In this document: one piece after another, positions 17,884 to 26,329 of the stretch
Layout: each line of letters opens with the position of its first letter
How positions within the stretch are numbered: the first letter of the stretch is position 1
Source of the DNA: an uncultured Fusobacteriaceae bacterium
GTDB lineage: Bacteria; Fusobacteriota; Fusobacteriia; Fusobacteriales; Fusobacteriaceae
Length of the DNA stretch: 64,000 nt
NCBI GenBank assembly: GCA_947038515.1
Contig: CAMQWJ010000008.1
Span: 1 to 64,000 of the forward strand
Reading direction: 5' to 3'
Made by a program: the position numbers and the translations under genes
The notes under the pieces: generated by a model
What the model saw: the letters and a program-made list of their open reading frames with translations, nothing else
The model's database searches: none
Told to the model about the DNA's origin: nothing

Positions 17884-19212
17884 TTATTTTATTATTGGAC
17901 CTAAAAAATCATAATCAAAATTTTGTTCCACAAGGACTTTAACAATATCTCCAGGCTGTGCTGTACCATCATTTGTAAGTACTTTTCCATCAATTTCCAA
18001 AGCTTGTCCTTGAGTTCTTCCTTCTAGCATATAGTCACTTTCATCAGAAATAGAATCAATCATCACTTCTAATTCAGTACCAATAAGAGAACGATTTCTC
18101 ATTTCAACAAGATTAGATTGTAAATTAGTAAGCTCCACCCATCTCTTCTCTTTTATCTCTTCAGAAACTTGATTGGGTAGACTATAAGCTACAGTATCTT
18201 CCTCTTGAGAATATTTAAATATTCCAACATAATTAAAGTTGAACTCTTTAATAAATTCTTTTAATTCCTGAAATTCTTCCTCAGTCTCTCCTGGAAAGCC
18301 AACTATTACAGTTGTTCTAATTGTTGAATCAGGGATTTCTTTTCTAATTTTTTTCAAAATTTCTTTTATTTGTTCGCCAGAATTTGCTCTTTTCATATTT
18401 TTTAAAATATTAGATGAAATATGTTGAATTGGAACATCAAAATAATTACAAATTTTATCTTCATTTTTAATCACTTCAATCATTTCTTCAGTCAAAGAGT
18501 TTGGAAACATATAATAGCATCTAATCCATTTTATCCCTTCCACTTTCACTAATTCTCTCAGCAAATCAGGTAAGGCTTTTTTCAAATATAAATCTAATCC
18601 ATATTCAGTAATTTCCTGAGCTAATAGATTTATTTCTTTAACCCCTGCTTTTGCCAGTAAGGTAGCTTCTTCTACAATGTCTTCTATTTTTCTACTTCGC
18701 AACTCTCCACGAAGTTGAGGAATTATACAATATGTACACCGTCTATTACACCCTTCTGCTATTTTCAAATAAGCTGTATGTGGATTAGTTGTTAATATTC
18801 TTGGAGTTTTTGAGTTTCCTAAGAAGTCTAATTTTTCAACTTTTGTTACTTTTTTCTCTTGAAAAACTTCATCTACAAGTTCTAAAATTTTATCAATTTC
18901 TCCTGTTCCTATAACTCCATCTACTTCTGGCATTTCTTTTATAATTTCATCTGAATATCTTTGAGCAAGACATCCTGCAACTATTAATTTTTTCAAATTA
19001 CCTGATTTTTTATATTCAGAAATTTCTAATATATTTTGAATGGACTCTTCTTTAGCATCACCAATAAATCCACAAGTATTGATTATAATCACTTCTGCTT
19101 CTTCTAATAAATTTGTGATTTCAAATTTATTACTATTTACTAGCATTCCTATAAGATACTCACTATCTACAAGATTTTTACTACATCCTAAACTTACAAT
19201 TGAAAGTTTCAT
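17884..19212 (-). CDS. rimO: Ribosomal protein S12 methylthiotransferase RimO
   Basis: This radical-SAM enzyme adds a methylthio group to Asp88 of ribosomal protein S12. The N-terminal UPF0004 domain holds the auxiliary-cluster cysteines (LGCSKNLVDSE, NTCGFI, AGCLAQRY). The radical-SAM cluster is CNRRCTYCIIPQLRG, and a TRAM domain closes the protein (ELEVMIDSISDE...LGPIIK). I prefer ATG at 19212 (442 residues, GAGGTG 3-6 nt upstream) over a GTG two codons earlier. It is 26 bp from pnp and continues into pgsA-yggT. Confidence 0.95.
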   Translation of the reverse strand: MKLSIVSLGCSKNLVDSEYLIGMLVNSNKFEITNLLEEAEVIIINTCGFIGDAKEESIQNILEISEYKKSGNLKKLIVAGCLAQRYSDEIIKEMPEVDGVIGTGEIDKILELVDEVFQEKKVTKVEKLDFLGNSKTPRILTTNPHTAYLKIAEGCNRRCTYCIIPQLRGELRSRKIEDIVEEATLLAKAGVKEINLLAQEITEYGLDLYLKKALPDLLRELVKVEGIKWIRCYYMFPNSLTEEMIEVIKNEDKICNYFDVPIQHISSNILKNMKRANSGEQIKEILKKIRKEIPDSTIRTTVIVGFPGETEEEFQELKEFIKEFNFNYVGIFKYSQEEDTVAYSLPNQVSEEIKEKRWVELTNLQSNLVEMRNRSLIGTELEVMIDSISDESDYMLEGRTQGQALEIDGKVLTNDGTAQPGDIVKVLVEQNFDYDFLGPIIK

Positions 19213-19238
19213 TTTCACCTCATTTAAAAATACCTTTT

Positions 19239-21335
19239 TTAAATACCTTTTTTAGTTAAACTAATTTTTCCGTTTTCAATTCCTTTAACTTTAACTTTAA
19301 ATATTTCTCCAACTTTAAGAACATCTTCAACATTAGCAACTCTTTCAGTTGAAATTTCAGAAATATGAAGTAATCCCTCTTTTCCTGGTAATATCTCCAT
19401 AAATGCTCCAAACTTTTGAATTCCTACTACTTTTCCATCAAAAATTTCTCCTATCTCTACATCTTTTACAAAATTATTAATAAGAGTTATTGTCATATCT
19501 AATATTTCAGTATTTATAGCAAATACACTTACTTTTCCTGTATCATCTATATCAACAGTTGCTCCTGTTGTCTCAATAATTCCCTTGATATTTTTTCCAC
19601 CTGGTCCTATTAGAGCAGATATTTTATCTTTTGGTATTGTCATTTGATAAATTTTTGGTGCATTATCTTTTAATCCATTTGGTGTTGGGATTGTATTATT
19701 CATAACAACCAAAATTTCTTTTCTTGCCTTTAATGCTTGATCCAAAGCTTCTTTCAAAATCCCTTCGTTTATTCCAGATATTTTCATATCCATTTGAATA
19801 GCAGTAATTCCTTTTGAAGTTCCAGCAACTTTAAAGTCCATATCTCCAATATGATCTTCAAGACCCATTATATCTGTTAATACAACATAGTCTTCTCCCT
19901 CTTTAATAAGACCCATTGCTATTCCTGCCACATGCTCACGAATAGGCACTCCTGCATGCATAAGTGCTAATGAACCTCCACAAACAGATGCTTGAGAAGA
20001 TGAACCATTTGATTCAGTTATTTCAGACACTACTCTAATTGTATATGGGAATGCTTCTTCTGAAGGTAATACATAACTTAAAGCTCTCTCTGCCAAAGCT
20101 CCATGTCCTAATTCTCTTCTTCCTGGTGCACCCATTCTTCCAGTTTCTCCAACTGAATATGGTGGGAAATTATAGTGAAGATAGAACTTCTTATAATGCT
20201 CACTTTCTAAAGAATCAATTAATTGCTCATCATGTTTAGTTCCTAATGTCGCTATTACAACAGCTTGAGTTTCTCCTCTTGTAAACATAGCTGAACCATG
20301 TGGGATAGGTAGAGTCCCAACTTCTGCAAACAATTCTCTTATTTCTTCTGTTTTTCTTCCATCTACTCTATGTTTATTGAAAACAATAGCTTCTCTTACT
20401 AGTTGTTTCATAAGATCATGATAATAGTTAGCAAACTCTTTCTTTATATCTTCTGGAATTACTTCTTCCTCTCCAGCAAATTTAGCATTTTTAAACTCTT
20501 CTAATAATATTTCTTCTAAAGAATTTACTGCATCTTCTCTAGCATGTTTTCCTGTTGTTAATACTGCTTCTTTTAATCTTGCAGTTCCATTAGTATCAAT
20601 GAATTCTTTTACAATTTCCATAGGAATAGGAGAAACAAATTCCATTTTTTCTTTTCCTACTAATTTTTGAAACTCTTTTTGGAAAGCACATAGTTTTTTT
20701 ATATTTTCATGTGCGAACATCATTCCTTTTAATATTATTTCTTCAGAAAGCTCTGAAGCACCTGCTTCAACCATATTAATAGCTGTTTCTGTTCCTGCAA
20801 CTACTAAATCTAGTTCACTCTCTTCTAACTCTTCTGGTGTTGGGTTAAGTATATACTCACCATTTTTATACCCTACAACAACTCCTGCCACTGGTCCCAT
20901 AAATGGAAGATCAGAAATCATTAATGCCAATGATGACATTGTAATTCCTATACTATTAATCGTATTCTTCCCATCATATGATAGTGCAGTGTTAACTATT
21001 TGAACATCATAATTAAATCCTTCTGGGAACATTGGACGTATTGGTCTATCTATAAGTCTTGAACTCAAAATAGCATTTGTTGAAGGTCTACTTTCTCTCT
21101 TCATAAATCCACCTGGAAATTTTCCAGCTGCATAAAACTTTTCAACATACTCTATTGTTAATGGAAAAAAATTCAATCCAAGTTTTGGTGCTTTACTACG
21201 ATTAACCGTAGTTAAAAAAACTGATTCACCATATTCAGCCATTATAGAACCATTTGATTGTCTTGCGATTTTTCCGTTACTTACTGTTAGTGTTCTACCA
21301 CCAAGTTCTATTGATAATTTTACTTCTTTAAACAT
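19239..21335 (-). CDS. pnp: Polyribonucleotide nucleotidyltransferase (PNPase)
   Basis: PNPase degrades RNA 3' to 5' phosphorolytically. The 698 residues contain two RNase PH domains ([19 protein letters not shown] at the start; [20 protein letters not shown] and [15 protein letters not shown] in the second). A KH domain ([21 protein letters not shown]) and an S1 domain ([21 protein letters not shown]) follow. Start at 21335: the earlier in-frame ATG at 21347 is part of the SD context ATGGAGGT. The promoter is at 21454-21482, and the roughly 110-nt leader contains a G/A-rich imperfect stem, as in the autoregulated pnp leaders of other bacteria. Confidence 0.97.
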   Translation of the reverse strand: MFKEVKLSIELGGRTLTVSNGKIARQSNGSIMAEYGESVFLTTVNRSKAPKLGLNFFPLTIEYVEKFYAAGKFPGGFMKRESRPSTNAILSSRLIDRPIRPMFPEGFNYDVQIVNTALSYDGKNTINSIGITMSSLALMISDLPFMGPVAGVVVGYKNGEYILNPTPEELEESELDLVVAGTETAINMVEAGASELSEEIILKGMMFAHENIKKLCAFQKEFQKLVGKEKMEFVSPIPMEIVKEFIDTNGTARLKEAVLTTGKHAREDAVNSLEEILLEEFKNAKFAGEEEVIPEDIKKEFANYYHDLMKQLVREAIVFNKHRVDGRKTEEIRELFAEVGTLPIPHGSAMFTRGETQAVVIATLGTKHDEQLIDSLESEHYKKFYLHYNFPPYSVGETGRMGAPGRRELGHGALAERALSYVLPSEEAFPYTIRVVSEITESNGSSSQASVCGGSLALMHAGVPIREHVAGIAMGLIKEGEDYVVLTDIMGLEDHIGDMDFKVAGTSKGITAIQMDMKISGINEGILKEALDQALKARKEILVVMNNTIPTPNGLKDNAPKIYQMTIPKDKISALIGPGGKNIKGIIETTGATVDIDDTGKVSVFAINTEILDMTITLINNFVKDVEIGEIFDGKVVGIQKFGAFMEILPGKEGLLHISEISTERVANVEDVLKVGEIFKVKVKGIENGKISLTKKGI

Positions 21336-21453
21336 TTTTACCTCCATATTTTCTATTTTAGTATTTCTTAGAAAATAATAAGGGAGAAATAAAATATTAA
21401 GAATTATTATTTTTCTTCCCTCTTACTACTTTTCTAAAAGTCCTATTTGGTTT

Positions 21454-21482
21454 ATTATACCACTAAACAATAAAAAAATCAA
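21454..21482 (-). promoter_or_regulatory. Promoter of the pnp-rimO-pgsA-yggT run
   Basis: Minus strand: -35 TTGATT (21477-21482), 17-nt spacer, -10 TATAAT (21454-21459). Transcription would start near 21447 and leave a leader of about 110 nt. That leader holds an imperfect stem between AAGAGGGAAGAAAAATA and TATTTTATTTCTCCCTT. Confidence 0.75.
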
Positions 21483-21611
21483 AACAATCTCTAACTTATA
21501 TATTGACTAATATAATGAATTCCTGTATCCTTAAATATACTATTTATATATTAATAAAATTAATATACTTTACCAATCTTTAACACTTTAATTTTTAGAG
21601 AAGGAGAATAT

Positions 21612-22259
21612 ATGTATTTTAAATATGGGATTGAAGAAATAGAACACCTTAAAAACAATGATAAACTACTTGGAGAGGCAATTGATAAAATTGGACCTAT
21701 CCAAAGACCACTTAATAAAGACCTTTTCTCTTCCCTTATTCATCTTATTATTGGACAACAAATTTCAACAATAGCACAAAAAACAATTTGGGAAAGGCTC
21801 CTTGTCAGAGTTGGAGAAGTCAATGTCAAAAACATCTGTTCCCTGAATAGAGAAGAGCTTCAAAAGTTGGGAATGACATTTAGAAAATCAGACTATATCA
21901 AAAGCTTTGCTGATAAGGTTTTTTCTAATGAATTTGATATTAATACTCTTAATGCCATGACAGATGAAGAGGTAATTAAAAAACTTTCTACACTGAAAGG
22001 TATTGGTCCGTGGACTGCCGAAATGCTGCTAATATTTTGCATGCAACGGCCAAATGTAATAAGCTTTGGAGATCTTGCAATCCTTCGTGGAATGCGTATG
22101 CTTTATCAATATCAAGAGATTGATAAAGTAGAATTTAAAAAACTCTCAAAAGTATATTCACCCTATTCTACTGTAGCAAGCCTTTATTTATGGGCTATTG
22201 CTGGTGGTGCTATTCCTGAATTATCTGACCCTGCACCTAAAAAAACAAAAAAAATATAA
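21612..22259 (+). CDS. DNA-3-methyladenine glycosylase (AlkA-type, HhH-GPD)
   Basis: The glycosylase excises alkylated purines. The 215 residues show a base-excision helix-hairpin-helix (LKGIGPWTAEMLLIF, about residues 126-140) followed by the catalytic aspartate in ISFGDLAILRGM. Upstream SSLIHLIIGQQISTIAQKTI is the family entry motif. It lacks the N-terminal domain of E. coli AlkA, as is common outside Proteobacteria. It heads a plus-strand cluster with ogt, a beta-lactamase and an AlkD-like gene, and has SD AGAAGGAG. Confidence 0.9.
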   Translation: MYFKYGIEEIEHLKNNDKLLGEAIDKIGPIQRPLNKDLFSSLIHLIIGQQISTIAQKTIWERLLVRVGEVNVKNICSLNREELQKLGMTFRKSDYIKSFADKVFSNEFDINTLNAMTDEEVIKKLSTLKGIGPWTAEMLLIFCMQRPNVISFGDLAILRGMRMLYQYQEIDKVEFKKLSKVYSPYSTVASLYLWAIAGGAIPELSDPAPKKTKKI

Positions 22260-22287
22260 CATTTATATTCTATAAAAAGGAGACCCC

Positions 22288-22749
22288 ATGTATAAATATG
22301 CTTTTTACAATTTTGAACTTGGTATTTTAAAAATCACATACACAGACACTGCTGTTACTGCTCTAAAAAGAATGGATAATATTGATGAGAAAAATGAACA
22401 TTCTTCTCTTTCTGATATAGTTTTTTTACAAATCCAAGAATATTTTTCTGGAAAAAGAACAACCTTTAATTTTCCTTATGAACTTCACGGTACAGAGTTT
22501 CAAAAAAAAATATGGAGTGCCCTTTGTGAAATTCCATATGGGGAAACTTGTACATATAAGAGTATCGCCATATCTATTGGGAACCCAAAAGCAAGTAGAG
22601 CTGTTGGCATGGCAAACAGTAAAAATCCTATTGGCATTGTTGTTCCTTGCCACAGAGTAATTGGAGCCAGTGGAAAGCTTGTTGGATATGCTGGAGGACT
22701 TGATATGAAAAAGACTTTAATCGACCTTGAGAATAAGTATAAAAAATAA
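22288..22749 (+). CDS. ogt: Methylated-DNA-protein cysteine methyltransferase (Ogt/MGMT)
   Basis: This suicide enzyme repairs O6-alkylguanine. In 153 residues the acceptor Cys121 lies in the diagnostic P-C-H-R (IVVPCHRVIGASGKLVGYAGG). The recognition helix (GETCTYKSIAISIGNPKASRAVG) precedes it. There is no Ada-type regulatory domain. It lies 28 bp after the AlkA-like gene with SD AAAAGGAG, so the two were probably transcribed as one unit. Confidence 0.96.
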   Translation: MYKYAFYNFELGILKITYTDTAVTALKRMDNIDEKNEHSSLSDIVFLQIQEYFSGKRTTFNFPYELHGTEFQKKIWSALCEIPYGETCTYKSIAISIGNPKASRAVGMANSKNPIGIVVPCHRVIGASGKLVGYAGGLDMKKTLIDLENKYKK

Positions 22750-22796
22750 ATTTAATATAAAAAAATAATAAATATAAAATGGAGTGAATAAAAAAC

Positions 22797-23609
22797 ATGA
22801 AAAAATTACTTGTTATTACATCAATTTTAGGATTCCTTAACTTTTCAAACCTTATGGCTTTAGAATTAAAACAAAACAATACTCAAATTGAAAAAATTTT
22901 TAAAGAAAATAATATCAATGGAACTTTTATACTTTATGATATAGAAAAAGACAAAGTTATCGGATACAATCCAGAACGTAGTAAACTTCAGTTTCCACCT
23001 GCCTCAACGTTTAAAATATTTAATAGTTTGATAGCCTTATCCAGTGGTACTGTGAAAAATGTTGATGACTATTTCTATGAATATGATGGTTCTAAAATGT
23101 ATTTAAAAACTTGGGAAAATGATATGAATTTAAGAAAGGCAATAAAAGTTTCTCAGGTTCCCGCTTATCAGAAACTTGCAACTTTAATTGGATATAAGAA
23201 TATGAAGCAAAATATTACTAATCTTAAATTTGGAAATAGTGATATTGGTACAGAAGAAAATTTAACCACATTTTGGTTGGAAGGTCCTTTAAAAGTATCC
23301 GCTATTGAACAAGCTAATATTTTAGGGAAATTAGCTACTAATACACTTCCTTATTCAAAAAAAGACCAAGAAGAAGTCTTAGAAATTATTAAATTAGAAA
23401 GTGGTAAAAATTGGACTCTTTATGGTAAAACTGGTTGGGGAACAAAAAATGTTAAAACTCCAATAGGATGGTTTATTGGTATACTTAGAGAAAATGAAAA
23501 ATTCTATAGCTTTGCCATAAATATGGACACAAAAGATGCAAAATCTCTTCCACTACGTGAAGATATTGCAAAAAAATCTTTAAAAGCTCTAGGATTATTA
23601 AAAAATTAA
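22797..23609 (+). CDS. Class D (OXA-type) beta-lactamase
   Basis: A serine hydrolase that inactivates beta-lactams. Class D landmarks are all present: S70-T-F-K73 (acylated serine plus carboxylatable lysine), S119-Q-V121, F145-G-N147, FWLEGP at 159-164 and K211-T-G213. A signal peptide covers residues 1-22 and sends it to the periplasm. The 270 residues match the family. SxV is followed by P-A-Y-Q, as in FWLEGPL-type OXAs of Gram-negative anaerobes. Base composition matches the neighbours and no mobile element flanks it, which suggests a resident gene. The sequence does not show the substrate spectrum. Confidence 0.95.
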   Translation: MKKLLVITSILGFLNFSNLMALELKQNNTQIEKIFKENNINGTFILYDIEKDKVIGYNPERSKLQFPPASTFKIFNSLIALSSGTVKNVDDYFYEYDGSKMYLKTWENDMNLRKAIKVSQVPAYQKLATLIGYKNMKQNITNLKFGNSDIGTEENLTTFWLEGPLKVSAIEQANILGKLATNTLPYSKKDQEEVLEIIKLESGKNWTLYGKTGWGTKNVKTPIGWFIGILRENEKFYSFAINMDTKDAKSLPLREDIAKKSLKALGLLKN

Positions 23610-23654
23610 ATATAAATAACTATAATTAAACTTTTACTTTAAAAGGAGTTGAAC

Positions 23655-24338
23655 ATGACTATACTTCAAGAATTAGCAACCCTTTCAGAAGAAAACTATA
23701 AAGTTTTCAACTTGAGAATAATTCCAACTAACCATAACGTGTTAGGAGTTAGAATACCATTATTAAAACAAATAGCCAAACGAATCACTAAAGAATCTCC
23801 ATATGAATTTCTAACTTTAGATAAAAAAAATAATTATGAAATGATTCTACTAGAAGGACTAGTTATTTCATCACTTAAAGTTCCTTTTTCTAATCTTGTA
23901 CCATATATTGAAACTTATATGACTAAAATTGATAATTGGGCTCAAGTTGATTCCTTTGTTATGAATTTTAAGGGAATAAAAAAAGAAAAAGAACATGTTT
24001 ACAACATCTTAACACATTGGTTAAATTCTAAAGAAGAATTCACAGTTAGAATAGCTCTTATTATACTTCTTAGTTACTACGTAGAAAAGGAATACCTTGA
24101 AAATATATTTGATATTTCTAACAAAATAAAACATAAAGGTTATTATGTCTTCATGGGAAATAGTTGGCTTATTTCAGTATGTATGGCTAAGTTTCCAGAA
24201 GAAACTATTAAATTTCTTAAAGTTAATACATTAGATGAAATTACTCACAACAAGTCTATTCAAAAATCATGTGAAAGTAACCGAGTAAGCAAGGAACATA
24301 AAGAAATTTTGAGAACTCTAAAAAGAAAGAGTAAATAA
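23655..24338 (+). CDS. AlkD-like DNA alkylation repair protein
   Basis: The 227-residue all-helical ALK/HEAT-repeat protein carries the typical opening (VLGVRIPLLKQIAKRI), INDWAQVDSF-like block (IDNWAQVDSFVMNF) and C-terminal IQKSCESNRVSKEHKEIL. AlkD proteins remove bulky or cationic N3/N7 alkylpurines without base flipping. Start: ATG at 23655 rather than the in-frame TTG at 23649, because AAAAGGAG lies 6 nt before the ATG. It closes the alkylation-repair cluster at a terminator. Confidence 0.88.
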   Translation: MTILQELATLSEENYKVFNLRIIPTNHNVLGVRIPLLKQIAKRITKESPYEFLTLDKKNNYEMILLEGLVISSLKVPFSNLVPYIETYMTKIDNWAQVDSFVMNFKGIKKEKEHVYNILTHWLNSKEEFTVRIALIILLSYYVEKEYLENIFDISNKIKHKGYYVFMGNSWLISVCMAKFPEETIKFLKVNTLDEITHNKSIQKSCESNRVSKEHKEILRTLKRKSK

Positions 24339-24375
24339 AATGAGGACGTACCTAATTGTACGTCCTCATTTTTTA
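24338..24375. terminator. Bidirectional intrinsic terminator after the AlkD-like gene
   Basis: A 15-bp stem AAAATGAGGACGTAC/GTACGTCCTCATTTT has a 6-nt loop and flanking A/T runs. It separates the plus-strand repair cluster from the convergent secreted-protein gene. Confidence 0.92.
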
Positions 24376-24394
24376 TTTACTCTTTCTTTTTTAT

Positions 24395-24865
24395 TTATTT
24401 TCTCTTATATGTTTCTGCTATCCCTAAATTTTCTTTCAACATATTTGTAGGACCTTCAAACGTTAAAAGATGAATGTTTCCATTAACTTTAAAAACATAT
24501 GAGACGATCGTATTTTTAGAATTATTATATTTCCCATAGATTTGAAGACATTGATATTTTTTTGTAAAGTTAATTGTAGCACCTTGTATATCTTTTATAC
24601 CCATTCTCTCAAAATTTGCAGCTGTAGAATTGGCTGCTGTTTCTAATGTATGATTTTTATCTTGAAATATATTTAAAGTGAATATTGTTGCTCCATTACT
24701 ATATTGAATATCCCCACTTGGAATCTTCGTAACATCTGTAAACTTCATAAATCCTTGTGGCAAATATATATATCCTACTCTTCTATCACCCATTTTTTTC
24801 TCCATTGAGTATCCTGTTGTTCCTATTAATAATAAAATAAAAAAAATCTTTACTATTGTTTTCAT
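24395..24865 (-). CDS. Small secreted protein of unknown function
   Basis: The 156 residues start with a clear signal peptide (MKTIVKIFFILLLIGTTGYS). The mature part is a small beta-rich domain (VGYIYLPQGFMKFTDVT..., IVSYVFKVNGNIHLLTFEG). It resembles the general layout of small PsbP/DUF1795-like periplasmic proteins, but I cannot assign a family. It is transcribed divergently from the PerR-like regulator, and a 17-bp inverted repeat covers its -10 box, so it is a likely regulon member. Confidence 0.75.
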   Translation of the reverse strand: MKTIVKIFFILLLIGTTGYSMEKKMGDRRVGYIYLPQGFMKFTDVTKIPSGDIQYSNGATIFTLNIFQDKNHTLETAANSTAANFERMGIKDIQGATINFTKKYQCLQIYGKYNNSKNTIVSYVFKVNGNIHLLTFEGPTNMLKENLGIAETYKRK

Positions 24866-24899
24866 TTTTCCTCCTTATATATTAAAATAATCTTAATTT

Positions 24900-24916
24900 C
24901 ATTATATCATATAATG
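24900..24916 (-). promoter_or_regulatory. Candidate Fur-family operator over the -10 of the secreted-protein gene
   Basis: CATTATATCATATAATG is a perfect 8-1-8 inverted repeat. On the minus strand its first-read arm contains TATAAT (24901-24906), positioned as the -10 for the gene starting at 24865. The -35 is poor (ATTTTA). The 7-1-7 dyad geometry matches Fur/PerR/Zur boxes, although the half-site differs from the B. subtilis PerR consensus. Confidence 0.55.
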
Positions 24917-24934
24917 AAAAAATTAAAATAAGTA

Positions 24935-24963
24935 TTGACAATTTTTATTTAATGAGATATAAT
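24935..24963 (+). promoter_or_regulatory. Distal promoter P1 of the PerR-like gene
   Basis: Perfect consensus: TTGACA (24935-24940), 17-nt spacer, TATAAT (24958-24963). Transcripts would carry a leader of about 155 nt containing short hairpins, such as AGAAC-TATG-GTTCT. Confidence 0.8.
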
Positions 24964-25060
24964 ACTATTAAGAACTTTGTACTGTTAGCTGTTTTTATAA
25001 AATTAATAGCTGCTATTTAAAGAACTATGGTTCTAAATACTAAAAACAAGTTGAAGTACA

Positions 25061-25089
25061 TTGACAAAAAAACTCTACTAGTATATAAT
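25061..25089 (+). promoter_or_regulatory. Proximal promoter P2 of the PerR-like gene
   Basis: A second perfect consensus: TTGACA (25061-25066), 17-nt spacer, TATAAT (25084-25089). The palindrome TCCTAATTAGGA starts on the last base of the -10 and spans the expected start site, so it is a candidate autoregulatory operator. Confidence 0.82.
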
Positions 25090-25124
25090 CCTAATTAGGA
25101 CAATATTTATAACAGGAGAATTTT

Positions 25125-25514
25125 ATGACAATTAAAAGAAATACCATTCAACGAACACTAGTTTTAGATACTGTAAAAAAGTTAAAAAACCATGCTACTG
25201 CAGATGAAATATATGATGAAATAGTGAGAACACATTCAAGTGTTAGCCGAGGGACTGTCTATCGAAACCTAAATCAACTTGTGGAAAGTGGAGATATTGG
25301 AAAGATTGAAGTTCCAAATGCAGCTGACTGTTTTGACCATATAGCTTCTAAACATTATCACACAAAATGTTCTATTTGCGGTAAGGTTTTGGATGTTGAG
25401 ATGGAATATATTAAAGATTTAGAAAAATCCATCAAAAATTCCAGTAACTTTGAGTTCAGCGGTCATGATATCATGTTTAGAGGTATTTGCTCTAAGTGTA
25501 AGATATCAAATTAA
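25125..25514 (+). CDS. Fur-family regulator, PerR-like
   Basis: The 129 residues have a winged helix (SVSRGTVYRNLNQLVESG) and a dimerisation domain with two CxxC zinc pairs (CSICG and CSKC). All five residues equivalent to the PerR regulatory metal site can be matched to B. subtilis PerR: His in NHATADEI, Asp in CFDHI, both His in HYH, and Asp in VLDVEM. A peroxide-sensing repressor is the best guess; a Zur-like role cannot be excluded. It has two consensus promoters, and the divergent gene carries a Fur-type dyad. A QueD-like gene follows 57 bp later. Confidence 0.88.
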   Translation: MTIKRNTIQRTLVLDTVKKLKNHATADEIYDEIVRTHSSVSRGTVYRNLNQLVESGDIGKIEVPNAADCFDHIASKHYHTKCSICGKVLDVEMEYIKDLEKSIKNSSNFEFSGHDIMFRGICSKCKISN

Positions 25515-25571
25515 GATTTAGACGGGAGCTTAAAACCCGTAATTATATTATATTCTAAGGAGGAAACAATT

Positions 25572-26135
25572 ATGAGAAGTATTACAAAATTAGATTTACA
25601 ATATGCACACAGATTTTATGGCTTTAAAGGTGAGGCACAATATTTACATGGACATACTGGAATTTTAACTATCGAAGTTGAAGATTCTGTTAATGAGGGT
25701 GTTAATATGGTATTCCCTTGTGGCGAAATCCAAAAAACAGCTTGGGAAGTTTTAAAGAACTTTGATCATTCGTTAATTTTAAGAGAAGATGATCCATTAC
25801 TTCCTGCTATACTTAAAGTTTATGAAGAAACAGGTCTTAAAAATGGTACACCTCAAAACCAAATGAAAGGTGAAGCTTTTAAAACAGAACTTGCAACAGC
25901 ATATCCAGATTCTCGTTTAGTTGTTACAAAAGAAACTATGACAGTTGAAGGAATGATTAAAATTGTTTATAGCCTACTAAAAGACAAGTTAAATATAGTT
26001 AAACTTACTTTTACAAGTGGTGTAAATGTAGCCTCTGCAGAGTTTGAAACAAAAAATAATATTGATCGTTGCCCTCTTTGTGGAATAGCAATGAATGAAA
26101 ATGGTATTTGCTCTAAATGTGGATATAAGCATTAA
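25572..26135 (+). CDS. QueD/PTPS-like protein with a C-terminal zinc ribbon and no catalytic cysteine
   Basis: The 187 residues carry the T-fold landmarks of 6-pyruvoyl/6-carboxy-tetrahydropterin synthases: AHRF (first zinc His) and YLHGHTG (second and third), then NFDHSLIL and the C-terminal glutamate segment (ASAEFETKN). QueD has a catalytic Cys shortly before HGH; here the segment is KGEAQYLHGH, without one. The last 25 residues add a CPLCG...CSKCG ribbon. It is probably not an ordinary QueD. It is cotranscribed with the PerR-like gene; a small ACGGG/CCCGT hairpin lies in the gap. Confidence 0.78.
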   Translation: MRSITKLDLQYAHRFYGFKGEAQYLHGHTGILTIEVEDSVNEGVNMVFPCGEIQKTAWEVLKNFDHSLILREDDPLLPAILKVYEETGLKNGTPQNQMKGEAFKTELATAYPDSRLVVTKETMTVEGMIKIVYSLLKDKLNIVKLTFTSGVNVASAEFETKNNIDRCPLCGIAMNENGICSKCGYKH

Positions 26136-26155
26136 TATATTTATATAAATCAACT

Positions 26156-26196
26156 AAAAAAGTACTCAATACGTTATGTATTGGGTACTTTTTTTA
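26156..26196 (+). terminator. Intrinsic terminator after the QueD-like gene
   Basis: Stem AAAAAAGTACTCAATAC/GTATTGGGTACTTTTTTT has one G-U pair and a 5-nt loop, followed by T7. No further feature is seen between it and the convergent gene at 26330. Confidence 0.92.
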
Positions 26197-26329
26197 TATT
26201 AAAACTTATAGACTGAAGTAAATACTTTATACTCTTTAAGCCTCGTAAAAAACAATATCAAGACTCACAACAAAAATAAATTTACTCCTTTTATGTTATG
26301 TAATAAATATAGTATAGTCTTTAAAGAGG

